Shown: piece after piece, positions 1-9,615 of the stretch
How the letters are laid out: each line of letters opens with the position of its first letter
How positions within the stretch are numbered: position 1 is the first letter of the stretch
Source: Megalobrama amblycephala
Lineage: Eukaryota; Chordata; Actinopteri; Cypriniformes; Xenocyprididae
Direction: 5' to 3'
Length of the DNA stretch: 64,000 bases
Assembly (NCBI RefSeq): GCF_018812025.1
Contig: NC_063052.1
Location: forward strand, 29,849,451-29,913,450
Program-made: the position numbers and the translations under genes
Notes under the pieces: model-generated
Told to the model about the DNA's origin: nothing
Seen by the model: only the letters and a program-made list of their open reading frames with translations
Database searches by the model: none

Positions 1-605
1 GCAGTGAGAATTAATGTCACCTCTTTCTGCTGCTCACGATCTAGCTCTGTATTAAGTACTAGCTCACCATACATTTTTCCTGTTGTTTTTGCAGTAACAG
101 CCAATTCAAAATATTCATTCTTCGCTAAATTATACGTTTGAACAGAATTAGTCCCTATGTCTGCATCGTGAGCCTCCTCGAGCAAAAAACGAGCACCTTT
201 TACAGCCGACTCTCTGATCTCAAGTTTTATTACATCTCTTTTAAACAAAGGAAAATTGTCATTTACATCTTGAACGTTTATGTTAATGCGATGTGATTCA
301 AGAGGATTTTCCAAAACCAGGTCCTGTTTAATAACACACGAAGCTTTCTTTCCACACAGCCCCTCTCTGTCGATTCTCTCCGCTACGGTCAGCTCTCCAG
401 TATTCAGATTAATGTCACAGTATCGTTTTCTGTTACCTTCAGTATCAATACGAGCCTTACGAGATGAGAGTCTGTTCACATCGAGCCCGAGATCCTTTGC
501 TATATTTCCAATCACAGATCCGCGTTTCATCTCCTCCGGGAAAGAATAGCTCACGTCTCCATAAGCGGTGTGCGCCATCAGCACGAAGAACAAAAGACCA
601 AACAT
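1..605 (-). CDS. pcdhg: V0: gamma-type protocadherin variable exon, 5' part only
   Basis: Read from the ATG at 603-605; the frame is open to base 1, where the window cuts it after about 201 codons. It shows the 16-residue signal peptide ([16 protein letters not shown]), EC1 with the Cys-X5-Cys loop (LCGKKASC), a DVNDN calcium motif closing EC1, and most of EC2 up to the EQQKEV stretch. Its EC2 (begins FPLFKRDVIKLEI) is unlike any other in the window, so its recognition surface should be distinct. The 3' two-thirds and the splice donor lie outside the window. The start codon has a purine at -3 and is shared by 12 of the 13 complete sister exons. An out-of-frame ATG lies 22 nt upstream (625-627). 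Confidence 0.93.
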   Translation of the reverse strand, partial: MFGLLFFVLMAHTAYGDVSYSFPEEMKRGSVIGNIAKDLGLDVNRLSSRKARIDTEGNRKRYCDINLNTGELTVAERIDREGLCGKKASCVIKQDLVLENPLESHRININVQDVNDNFPLFKRDVIKLEIRESAVKGARFLLEEAHDADIGTNSVQTYNLAKNEYFELAVTAKTTGKMYGELVLNTELDREQQKEVTLILT

Positions 606-850
606 CTCGACAGCAGAGCAGAACCATTAAAATGCTTCAGTTATTAAGCAGAAATTTAATCCAGCAATACAACTATTAACATTCAAACGATAACACAAAT
701 GTATAATAATGTAGAATACTAGCCAGAAGGACAGTATTAGCAGTAAGCAGTTTCCGTCGATGATTTTCTGTAACTAGACGAGACTGAAACCGTGTATGAC
801 ATCAGAAACAGGGTGGAGAGATGTGTACTGAAGACACATATTGTTTTGCA

Positions 851-865
851 GGTGAACAGCGACAC
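851..865 (-). promoter_or_regulatory. CGCT conserved sequence element of V0
   Basis: GGTGAACAGCGACAC on the plus strand, so CGCT on the coding strand, 246 bp upstream of the V0 ATG. Position and core fit the protocadherin CSE, which binds CTCF in mammals; CTCF binding here is inferred. Confidence 0.6.
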
Positions 866-1112
866 TATGAGTTAAAAGAAGTTACTGCATAACATTAATT
901 ATTATGACAGTATAAAGTGTAGGTTACATAGTTACATTTTTTTTTTAGCAAAACAAGAGCCAGCAAGAATCATTCCCTGACGAGTGGAAGATAAACACGA
1001 CTTCAGTGTTTTAGTAGGCTATACCCCCACCCAAGAGAAAAAAGAAAAAACCTGGTGAGTTAGGGAGTTTTGAGCTAAGGGCAAAGAGCAAAACACCAAG
1101 AGTAATTGACAT

Positions 1113-1133
1113 TGCAGCACCATGGACAGCAAC
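1113..1133 (+). promoter_or_regulatory. RE1/NRSE (REST site) of V0
   Basis: Left half CAGCACC, two-base spacer AT, right half GGACAGC; 17 of 21 positions agree with the REST consensus (TTCAGCACC, N2, GGACAGCGCC). It lies 508 bp upstream of the V0 start. REST silences neuronal genes in non-neuronal cells. Confidence 0.8.
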
Positions 1134-1515
1134 AGGTAAACCTGCCCTATGCCAATTCTAACCAAACTAAAAGAGTGTTTAAAAAGTTGCTGACATACGA
1201 AATTGCTTTTATAAGTAAATTTCACATAACAAAGACATTAATGAGAAAAATGCAAAACTACTTAAAAAATAATAGGATTTTGTCACATTACAAAATGCAG
1301 AATCCATGTACAGATATGCTGTTGTCACAGAAAAAAGTTAGAATGAGCTTAAAAGAACAAGTAGCCAACCGAGCAAGACATATCAGGTTACTTTCTTTAA
1401 AAATATCTGACAACTTTAAGTTCTCTGAATATAAACTATTAGCTAAAGATGGCATATTGTAGTTAAATTTATTGCTACAAAGGCTTCAGAGGCTATGCTA
1501 TGACAGACAGAGGTA

Positions 1516-2757
1516 CCATCCCAATTCCAGAAAAGTTGGGACATTTTGTAAAATGCAATAAAATTAAAAATCTGTGATTTGTTGATTCTCTTTAACCTTT
1601 ATTTAACTGACAAAAGTACAAAGGAAATATTTTCAATATTTTCACTGGCCAAATTAATTGCATTTTGTAAATATAAACATATTTTGATTTTGAAGGCTGC
1701 AACACACTGCAAAAAAAGTTGGGACAGAGGCACGTTTACTACTGTGTCACATCACCTTCCCTTTTAATTACACCTTTTAAATGTTTGGGAATTGAGGATA
1801 TAAGTTGTTGCAGTTTTGCAAGTGGAATTTTTGCCCAATTTCGCCTGATACAAGACAGCTGCTCAACAGTTTGTGGTCATCGCTATCTGATTCTCCTTTT
1901 CATGATAGGCCATACATTTTCAATAGGAGACAGATCTGGATTGCAGGCAGGCCAGTCAAGTATCTACTCTATGGTGTAGAGTTTCTACTAAACCACTCTG
2001 TTGTAGCACGTGCAGAATTAGAATTGTCTTGCTTACCAGGAAGGATGTCATCTTGATGGCAGTATATGTCTTTGTACAATCCCAGTATATGCCTTCACAT
2101 CAATGATTCCTTCACACATATGCAAGTCACCCATGCCGTTTGCACTGATGTAACTCCATATCATGACAATTGTTTGCTTTTGCACCTGTCGCTAATGAAA
2201 GTCTTTAGCACTGAGGATTCATTGTCCGTTTTTCCCAAAAACAAGCTGAAACGTGAACTCACCTGACCACAGCACACATTTTCACTGTCTTTTGGATCAT
2301 CTGAGATGAGCTCGGGCCAAGATAACTCAGCAGCATGTCTGTATAGAATTGATGTATAGCTTTCTCCTTGTGTAACAGAGATTCGAGTTGCATTTCTTGA
2401 TGCAGCGGCAGATTGTGTTGAGTTACAATGGTTTTCCAAAGTACTCTTGAGCCCATGTGACTATATTTAACACAGTAGCATGATGGTTTCTCATGTAATG
2501 CCATCTGAAGGCTCATGCACATTCAACAGAGGTTTCCTTCCTTTCCCTACACAGACTGAGATTTCTCTGAATTCCCTGAATCTTTTCATAATAGTGTGTA
2601 TGGTAGATGGTGAAAGACCTAAATACTTTGCAATCTTGCATTGAGAAATGTGATTTTTGAATTGTTTGACAATTCTCTCATTAAATTTGGCACAAAGTGG
2701 TGAGCCATGACCCATTTTTGCTTGCAGAGACTGAGCTGTTGGTGGAAGCTCCTGTAG
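1516..2757 (-). mobile_element. Tc1/mariner-like transposon relic, copy A
   Basis: The low-coordinate end begins CCAATTCCAGAAAAGTTGGGA, the terminal repeat style of a common fish Tc1-like family, here shown in two parts: CCAATTCCAG then AAAAGTTGGG. On the minus strand a transposase runs from about 2720 (MGHGSPLCAKFNERIVKQF, an HTH region with CKIAKYLGLSPSTIHTIMKR) through ARAHLR near 2320 to PACNPDLS-type remnants near 1940. Frameshifts and stops break it into three frames, so it is dead. The far terminal repeat is missing. The same insertion, with the same breaks, sits in the next spacer, so it predates the tandem duplication. Confidence 0.8.
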
Positions 2758-2786
2758 CTCCTCCAGTTCGCACCACCCACTCCAAG

Positions 2787-2836
2787 CGGGACGCGAACCC
2801 GGGCATGTCCGCATGGGAGGTGGTACGTTCATTACA
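2787..2836 (-). repeat. tRNA-like (SINE head?) fragment, copy A
   Basis: The minus strand reads CCTCCCATGCGG followed by a B-box-like CCCGGGTTCGCGTCCCGC, resembling the anticodon arm and T arm of a tRNA-Gly/Glu. No convincing acceptor stem or A box, so not a working tRNA gene; a tRNA-derived SINE scrap is likeliest. Confidence 0.35.
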
Positions 2837-2964
2837 CTCCTTTTAAAACTAATCACGATACCCTCACCTATTACCAAAAATATAGCACAAACTTGCTCAG
2901 TCATTAGCAGAAATCTAAAGGTAAATCATAAATAAAACAGTAGCATGATGGATTCTCATCGTGC

Positions 2965-3130
2965 GTCCTACTTGAAAAGAATGATTCAAACATTCCCTGA
3001 GAATGTGAAAAAAACCCCACCTCAATTTCTATAACATCTACTCGTAAAAACACTGTAAACAGACCTTCATAGTATAAGATCAAAACTCAACAGCATCAGA
3101 CACTGCCTGTACAGCACCATGGACAGTAAA
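2965..3130 (-). pseudogene. Fossil variable-exon locus, V0-V1 spacer (mostly deleted)
   Basis: GTCCTACTTGAAAAGAA at 2965 matches the donor and last codons of living exons (GTCCTACCTGAAACGAG). It is followed at once by distal upstream sequence like that before living RE1 sites. Compared with the copy at 8581-8939, about 190 bp of the fossil are gone. Confidence 0.6.
3110..3130 (+). promoter_or_regulatory. Second RE1 in the V0-V1 spacer
   Basis: TA-CAGCACC, AT spacer, GGACAGTAAA; belongs to the fossil locus and not to a living exon. Core halves are intact. Confidence 0.7.
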
Positions 3131-3829
3131 CAAAAATGGGCCATTCCTACTAAACTTTCTATCCCATTGAACTGACGCTTAAAAATCATGAAATATTAAT
3201 TTAAAGACCTTTGTAAAATTATTTCACATTACAGACAACGTTAGGAACTCAAAACTTAATTTAAAAAAATGAAAAAAAAAAAAAAAAAAAAACCCATTAC
3301 CAATGCTCCATGTTGGGAGTGCGTGGGATCACATTACATGCGTTTATCGAGGACAACATAATAATTACCATGTGATTGATCATTACCATTTCTGAAAACC
3401 ATGTTTAATAAAAAACACAGTAAATAACTGATTATATTTAAGGAAATTGTGCCTCAACAAGATAACAAGCAACGATTAGATTCAGCAGCAATTTGGGCCA
3501 TTATCTACAAAGATCCATAAAAAGAACCAATCTATCAAAATTGCGCGTGCACGTTGTGGGTCTCTTGTAGGTGATCTATCATAGAATAGTTGCATAAAGA
3601 GAACAACGTGGGGAAAAACGTAAAAATAAGTTTTAATATAGCTACTTTTCATAACTAATACTGACCTTCAAAAATGTTCATATCTACAAAAAGGACTTGA
3701 ATGAGTCACATAATCTTTTCGACGAGAGAGCTTTTTGCCCATGAAAGCACTCTGTAAACCCAAAATAATAAATATTTTTTTATAATTATTATTATTTTAT
3801 TTTTTAAAGAAAGACTTCGCTAGTCCTAC

Positions 3830-6205
3830 CTGAAACGAGTCGCTCATTTCTGCATCAAGTCCTTCAAGATCATCCACAGCAGATTGGGTCTTTTTCAGAG
3901 TCAGGTCAGCAGTCAGTGTGCCCTCATTATAAGATCTGACGAACTTGAAGTCACTAGTGCGCGAGCCCGTGGTCAGGTACGCGTCATAATTGTAAGTGCT
4001 GCGGAGAGTTCCCGCGCCCTCCACCTCTGCGTAATTTGGAGGGAGATACGCGCTGGGAATGGCTACAGCTCCATCAAACAACAGTCTGGGCTTTCTCCTG
4101 CGACAAAACCTCACGGCCAGGATGATGATGATGAAGGTCAGGAAGAAAGTGGAAACGGACACCAGCGCGATGATCAAATAAAACGTCAGTTTGGAGCTGC
4201 TCTCGTCATGAGACATGTCTTTCAGTTCTGGAACTTCAGCCAAGTTATCTGATATGAGTAAATACAACGCGCACGTGGCTGAGAGAGAGGGCTGTCCGTT
4301 ATCTCTCACGGACACAATAAGGTTCTGTTTCATGCTGTCAGATTCAGAAATGTCCCGCTGCGTCCTGATCTCCCCGCTGTGGACACCGATAGTGAAAAGT
4401 CCCGGATCAGTCGCTTTAATAATGTGATACGAGAGCCACGCGTTCTGGCCAGAATCCGCGTCCACGGAGATCACCTTGGAGACCAGGGAGCCCGCCTGCG
4501 CAGCTTTGGGCACCATCTCGGTCATGAAGGAGTTTCCCTCCGGAGAGGGGTATAATATCTGAGGGAAGTTGTCATTCTCATCCGATATGAAGACACTCAC
4601 GCTCACGTTACTGCTCAGAGGAGGAGAACCGTTGTCTCTGGCTAACACGAGCACCTTGAAACTCTTCAGCTGTTCGTAATCAAACGATCTCACGGCATGG
4701 ATGACCCCGGTGTCTCCGTTAATGGATAGAAAGGAGGACACCGGTGCGCCATTGACATCAGAGGACAACAGAGAATAAACTACAGTGCCATTCTGTCTCC
4801 AGTCCGGGTCTGTAGCTGATACTGAACAAATAGAGGAGCCCGGTTTGTTATTTTCTTGCACATGAGCTCTGTAATTGTGCTCCTGAAATACAGGTGGATT
4901 ATCATTCACGTCAGCTACAGTCAAGTGAAGATTCTTAGTGGAAGATAAAGGCGGAGAGCCCTCATCAGTAGCAGTGATTGTAAGATTATAATCAGAGAGC
5001 AGCTCGCGGTCTAATTCACCTGTGGTCACCAGAGAATAGTAATTTTTGATTGAAGGAACGAGTTTAAATGGGACGTTCTGCTGAATGGAGCAGCGCACCT
5101 GTCCGTTATTCTCAGAGTCTCTGTCCTGAACATTAATGATGCCAACCTCTGTACCGGGTAACGCGTTCTCAGGAACGGGACTGTTCAATGACTTAATCAC
5201 TATAATGGGGGCATTGTCATTAACATCTGTAATTTCTATGATTACTTTAGTGTCAGAAGAAAGACCAGATCCATCCTTTCCCTCAATAAGCATTTCATAT
5301 CTTAATGCCACCTCAAAATCAATGGGGCCTTTAACTTTAATCTCCCCATTCTTTTGATCTAGAGCAAATAGTGCGTTTGCAGTTCTCGAAATACGACTGA
5401 ACTCGTACATCACTTCTCCATTTTGTCCCTCGTCAGCATCAGTAGCGCTCACTGTCACCACTACAGTATCTAGAGGAGAATTTTCAGGCAGACTGACTTT
5501 ATAGACGGCCTGACTAAAGACTGGAGCATTATCATTAGCATCCAGCACAGTGACGTGTATGGCTACAGTACCTGATCTCGGTGGAGTCCCGCCGTCTACC
5601 GCAGTGAGAATTAATGTCACCTCTTTCTGCTGCTCACGATCCAACTCTTTGTCTAAAACTAACTCAATATTTTTTCCACCATCCGCCTTTGTATTAACAG
5701 ATAAAAGAAAATGGTTATTCTTTTCAATCGAATAGCTTTGTACTGCGTTCTTTCCTATGTCAGCATCATGAGCCTCATTCACGCGGAACCGAGCGCCTTT
5801 ATCAGCACTCTCGCTTATCTCAAGCTTTATCGTATCTTTAGCAAATGTTGGCGTGTTATCATTAATATCTTGTATTTGCACAGTGACACGATGTATTTCC
5901 AGCGGGTATTCTAGAACTAATTCGAAATTAAGATCACATGAAAGCCCCTCATTACAAATCTCCTCTCTGTCGATTCTCTCCGCTACGGTCAGTTCTCCAG
6001 TATTCAGATTAATGTCACAGTATCGTTTTCTGTTACCTTCAGTATCAATACGAGCCTTACGAGATGACAGTCTGTTCACATCGAGCCCGAGATCCTTTGC
6101 TATATTTCCAATCACAGATCCGCGTTTCATCTCCTCCGGGAAAGAATAGCTCACGTCTCCATAAGCGGTGTGCGCCATCAGCACGAAGAACAAAAGACCA
6201 AACAT
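3830..6205 (-). CDS. pcdhg: V1: gamma-type protocadherin variable exon
   Basis: A single-pass adhesion protein of the neuronal surface; one such exon is chosen per promoter and spliced to shared constant exons. Its 792 codons give a signal peptide 1-16, EC1 17-117 (Cys84-X5-Cys90 loop, DINDN), EC2 118-226 (LDANDN), EC3 227-331 (DVNDN), EC4 332-436 (ADVNDN), EC5 437-546 (SDENDN), EC6 to about 660, a membrane helix about 674-698 and a cytoplasmic tail starting [13 protein letters not shown]-glycosylation sequons lie at 407, 472 and 533. The exon ends CAG|GTAGGA (GT at 3828-3829), phase 0. Oddities: Phe547 after the EC5 DENDN where the others have Ser, and Ser580 where most have Ala. EC2/EC3 are almost those of V2, but the upstream DNA is that of V0. 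Confidence 0.95.
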
Positions 6206-6450
6206 CTCGACAGCAGAGCAGAACCATTAAAATGCTTCAGTTATTAAGCAGAAATTAAATCCAGCAATACAACTATTAACATTCAAACGATAACACAAAT
6301 GTAGAATAATGTAGAATACTAGCCAGAAGGACAGTATTAGCAGTAAGCAGTTTCCGTCGATGATTTTCTGTAACTAGACGAGACTGAAACCGTGTATGAC
6401 ATCAGAAACAGGGTGGAGAGATGTGTACTGAAGACACATATTGTTTTGCA

Positions 6451-6465
6451 GGTGAACAGCGACCC
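6451..6465 (-). promoter_or_regulatory. CGCT conserved sequence element of V1
   Basis: GGTGAACAGCGACCC, 246 bp upstream of the V1 ATG, exactly the spacing of V0; one base differs from the V0 copy outside the core. Confidence 0.6.
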
Positions 6466-6540
6466 TATGAGTTAAAAGAAGTTACTGCATAACATTAATT
6501 ATTATGACAGTATAAAGTGTAGGTTACATAGTTACATTTC

Positions 6541-6560
6541 TTTTTTTTTTTTTTTTTTTT
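6541..6560. repeat. Poly-T tract
   Basis: Twenty consecutive T residues; the V0 counterpart near 938 has only about nine. Confidence 0.95.
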
Positions 6561-6727
6561 AGCAAAACAAGAGCCGGCAAGAATCATTCCCTGACGAGTG
6601 GAAGATAAACACGACTACAGTGTTTTAGTAGGCTATACCCCCACCCAAGAGAAAAAACAAAAAAACCTGGTGAGTTAGGGAGTTTTGAGCTAAGGGCAAA
6701 GAGCAAAACACCAAGAGTAATTGACAT

Positions 6728-6748
6728 TGCAGCACCATGGACAGCAAC
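6728..6748 (+). promoter_or_regulatory. RE1/NRSE (REST site) of V1
   Basis: Identical to the V0 site (CAGCACC, AT, GGACAGCAAC), 523 bp upstream of the V1 start. Confidence 0.8.
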
Positions 6749-7131
6749 AGGTAAACCTGCCCTATGCCAATTCTAACCAAACTAAAAGAGTGTTTAAAAA
6801 GTTGCTGACATACGGAATTGCTTTTATAAGTAAATTTCACATAACAAAGACATTAATGAGAAAAATGCAAAACTACTTAAAAAATAATAGGATTTTGTCA
6901 CATTGCAAAATGCAGAATCCATGTACAGATATGCTGTTGTCACAGAAAAAAAGTTAGAATGAGCTTAAAAGAACAAGTAGCCAACCGAGCAAGACATATC
7001 AGGTTACTTTCTTTAAAAATATCTGACAACTTTAAGTTCTCTGAATATAAACTATTAGCTAAAGATGGCATATTGTAGTTAAATTTATTGCTACAAAGGC
7101 TTCAGAGGCTATGCTATGACAGACAGAGGTA

Positions 7132-8372
7132 CAATCCCAATTCCAGAAAAGTTGGGACATTTTGTAAAATGCAATAAAATTAAAAATCTGTGATTTGTTG
7201 ATTCTCTTTAACCTTTATTTAACTGACAAAAGTACAAAGGAAATATTTTCAATATTTTCACTGGCCAAATTAATTGCATTTTGTAAATATAAACATAGTT
7301 TGATTTTGAAGGCTGCAACACACTGCAAAAAAAGTTGGGACAGAGGCATGTTTACTACTGTGTCACATCACCTTCCCTTTTAATTACACCTTTTAAATGT
7401 TTGGGAATTGAGGATATAAGTTGTTGCAGTTTTGCAAGTGGAATTTTTGCCCAATTTCGCCTGATACAAGACAGCTGCTCAACAGTTTGTGGTCATCGCT
7501 ATCTGATTCTCCTTTTCATGATAGGCCATACATTTTCAATAGGAGACAGATCTGGATTGCAGGCAGGCCAGTCAAGTATCTACTCTATGGTGTAGAGTTT
7601 CTACTAAACCACTCTGTTGTAGCACGTGCAGAATTAGAATTGTCTTGCTTACCAGGAAGGATGTCATCTTGATGGCAGTATATGTCTTTGTACAATCCCA
7701 GTATATGCCTTCACATCAATGATTCCTTCACACATATGCAAGTCACCCATGCCGTTTGCACTGATGTAACTCCATATCATGACAATTGTTTGCTTTTGCA
7801 CCTGTCGCTAATGCAAGTCTTTAGCACTGAGGATTCATTGTCCGTTTTTCCCAAAAACAAGCTGAAACGTGGACTCACCTGACCACAGCACACATTTTCA
7901 CTGTCTTTAGGATCATCTGAGATGAGCTCGGGCCAAGATAACTCAGCAGCATGTCTGTATAGAATCGATGTATAGCTTTCTCCTTGTGTAACAGAGATTC
8001 GAGTTGCATTTCTTGATGCAGCGGCAGATTGTGTTGAGTTACAATGGTTTCCCAAAGTACTCTTGAGCCCATGTGACTATATTTAACACAGTAGCATGAA
8101 GGTTTCTCATGTAATGCCATCTGAAGGCTCATGCACATTCAACAGAGGTTTCCTTCCTTGCCCTACACAGACTGAGATTTCTCTGAATTCCCTGAATCTT
8201 TTCATAATAGTGTGTATGGTAGATGGTGAAAGACCTAAATACTTTGAAATCTTGCATTGAGAAATGTGATTTTTGAATTGTTTGACAATTCTCTCATTAA
8301 ATTTGGCACAAAGTGGTGAGCCATGACCCATTTTTGCTTGCAAAGACTGAGTTTTTGGTGGATGCTCCTGTA
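7132..8372 (-). mobile_element. Tc1/mariner-like transposon relic, copy B
   Basis: Same insertion and same disabling frameshifts as the relic at 1516-2757, carried here by segmental duplication; scattered single-base differences only. The transposase HTH region is at about 8110-8340 on the minus strand. No intact transposase. Confidence 0.8.
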
Positions 8373-8402
8373 GCCCCTGCAGTTCGCACCACCCACTCCA
8401 AG

Positions 8403-8452
8403 CGGGACGCGAACACGGGCCTGTCCGCATGGGAGGTGGTACGTTCATTACA
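8403..8452 (-). repeat. tRNA-like (SINE head?) fragment, copy B
   Basis: Duplicate of the fragment at 2787-2836; here the B-box-like run reads GTGTTCGCGTCC, one base further from consensus. Confidence 0.35.
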
Positions 8453-8580
8453 CTCCTTTTAAAACTAATCACGATACCCTCACCTATTACCAAAAATATA
8501 GCACAAACTTGCTCAGTCATTAGCAGAAATCTAAAGGTAAATCATAAATAAAACAGTAGCATGATGGATTCTCATCGTGC

Positions 8581-8939
8581 GTCCTACTTGAAAAGAATCA
8601 CTCATGTTCGAATCAAGTCCCTCGAAATCTCAAGAACACATTTAACCAGGTCATAAAGAATCCATGTGTAAAAGACAACTCTGAATTTCTGAACATGGTT
8701 CATGCACAAACTGTCATAGGGCTGACAATGTCAAAACATGAATAAAACACTTTTGTTGCCAATTAATTATTTCACAATATCAAAGGGCCTGACACATCCA
8801 AACATTCCCTGAGAATGTGAAAAAAACACCTCAATTTCTATAACATCTACTCGTAAAAACACTGTATACAGACCTTCACAGTATAAGATCAAAACTCAAC
8901 AGCATCAGACACTGCCTGTACAGCACCATGGACAGTAAA
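8581..8939 (-). pseudogene. Fossil variable-exon locus, V1-V2 spacer
   Basis: Bases 8581-8637 align along their whole length with the last codons and donor of living exons (GTCCTACTTGAAAAGAATC against GTCCTACCTGAAACGAGTC, then ATCAAGTCC in common). The former splice donor still reads CAA|GTAGGA. The rest of the exon is absent; distal upstream sequence and an RE1 follow directly. Confidence 0.75.
8919..8939 (+). promoter_or_regulatory. Second RE1 in the V1-V2 spacer
   Basis: Same sequence as the site at 3110 (CAGCACC, AT, GGACAGTAAA), attached to the fossil exon. Confidence 0.7.
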
Positions 8940-9615
8940 CAAAAATAGGCCATTCCTACTAAACTTTCTATCCCATTGAACTGGCGCTTAAAAATCATGA
9001 AATAATAATTTAAAGATCTTTGTAAAATTATTTCACATTACAGACAAGGTTAGGAACTCAAAACTTAATTTAAAAAAATGAAAAAAAAAAAAAAAAAAAA
9101 CCATTACCAATGCTCCATGTTGGGAGTGCGTGGGATCACATTACATGCGTTTATCAAGAGCAACATAATAATTACCATGTGATTGATCATTACCATTTCT
9201 GAAAACCATGTTTAATAAAAACCACAGTAAATAAATGATTGTATTTAAGGAAATTGTGCCTCAACAAGATCACAAGCAACGATTAGATTCAGCAGCAATT
9301 TGGGCCATTATCTACAAAGATCCATAAAAAGAACCAGTCTATCAAAATTGCGCGTGCACGTTGTGGGTCTCTTGTAGGTGATCTATCATAGAATAGTTGC
9401 ATAAAGAGAACAACGTGGGGAAAAACGTAAAAATAAGTTTTCAAAAATAACCTTCAAAAATGTTCATATCTACAAAAAGAACTTGAATGAGTCACATAAT
9501 CTTTTCAACGAGAGACCTTTTTGCCCATGAAAGCACTCTGTAAACCCAAAATAATAAATAATTTTTATAATTATTATTATTTTATTTTTTTAAAGAAAGA
9601 CTTTGCAAGTCCTAC

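Larger units (their letters stand above)
606..3827. other. V0-V1 spacer
   Basis: Contains, from low to high coordinate, the V0 promoter (CGCT element, RE1), a Tc1-like relic, a tRNA-like fragment, a remnant of a deleted variable exon with a second RE1 (3110), poly-A tracts and the 3' flank of V1. It aligns nearly base for base with the V1-V2 spacer apart from a roughly 190-bp segment missing here after 2983. No other gene seen. Confidence 0.85.
6206..9613. other. V1-V2 spacer
   Basis: Tandem duplicate of the V0-V1 spacer: V1 promoter with CGCT element and RE1, a Tc1-like relic, a tRNA-like fragment, a better preserved fossil exon end, a second RE1 and the V2 3' flank. A 20-base T run at 6541-6560 is a private expansion. 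No further gene seen. Confidence 0.85.

Noticed and set aside
2787..2836. Functional tRNA gene
   Set aside because: Only anticodon- and T-arm-like parts are visible; no acceptor stem pairing or A box.
3240..3295. Poly-A runs as polyadenylation or retrogene tails
   Set aside because: No retrogene adjoins them; they are ordinary homopolymer tracts in AT-rich spacers.
3830..6205. Single-exon complete genes
   Set aside because: Each open frame runs only 7-30 codons past a consensus donor into unconserved sequence, so the true 3' coding part is in constant exons outside the window.
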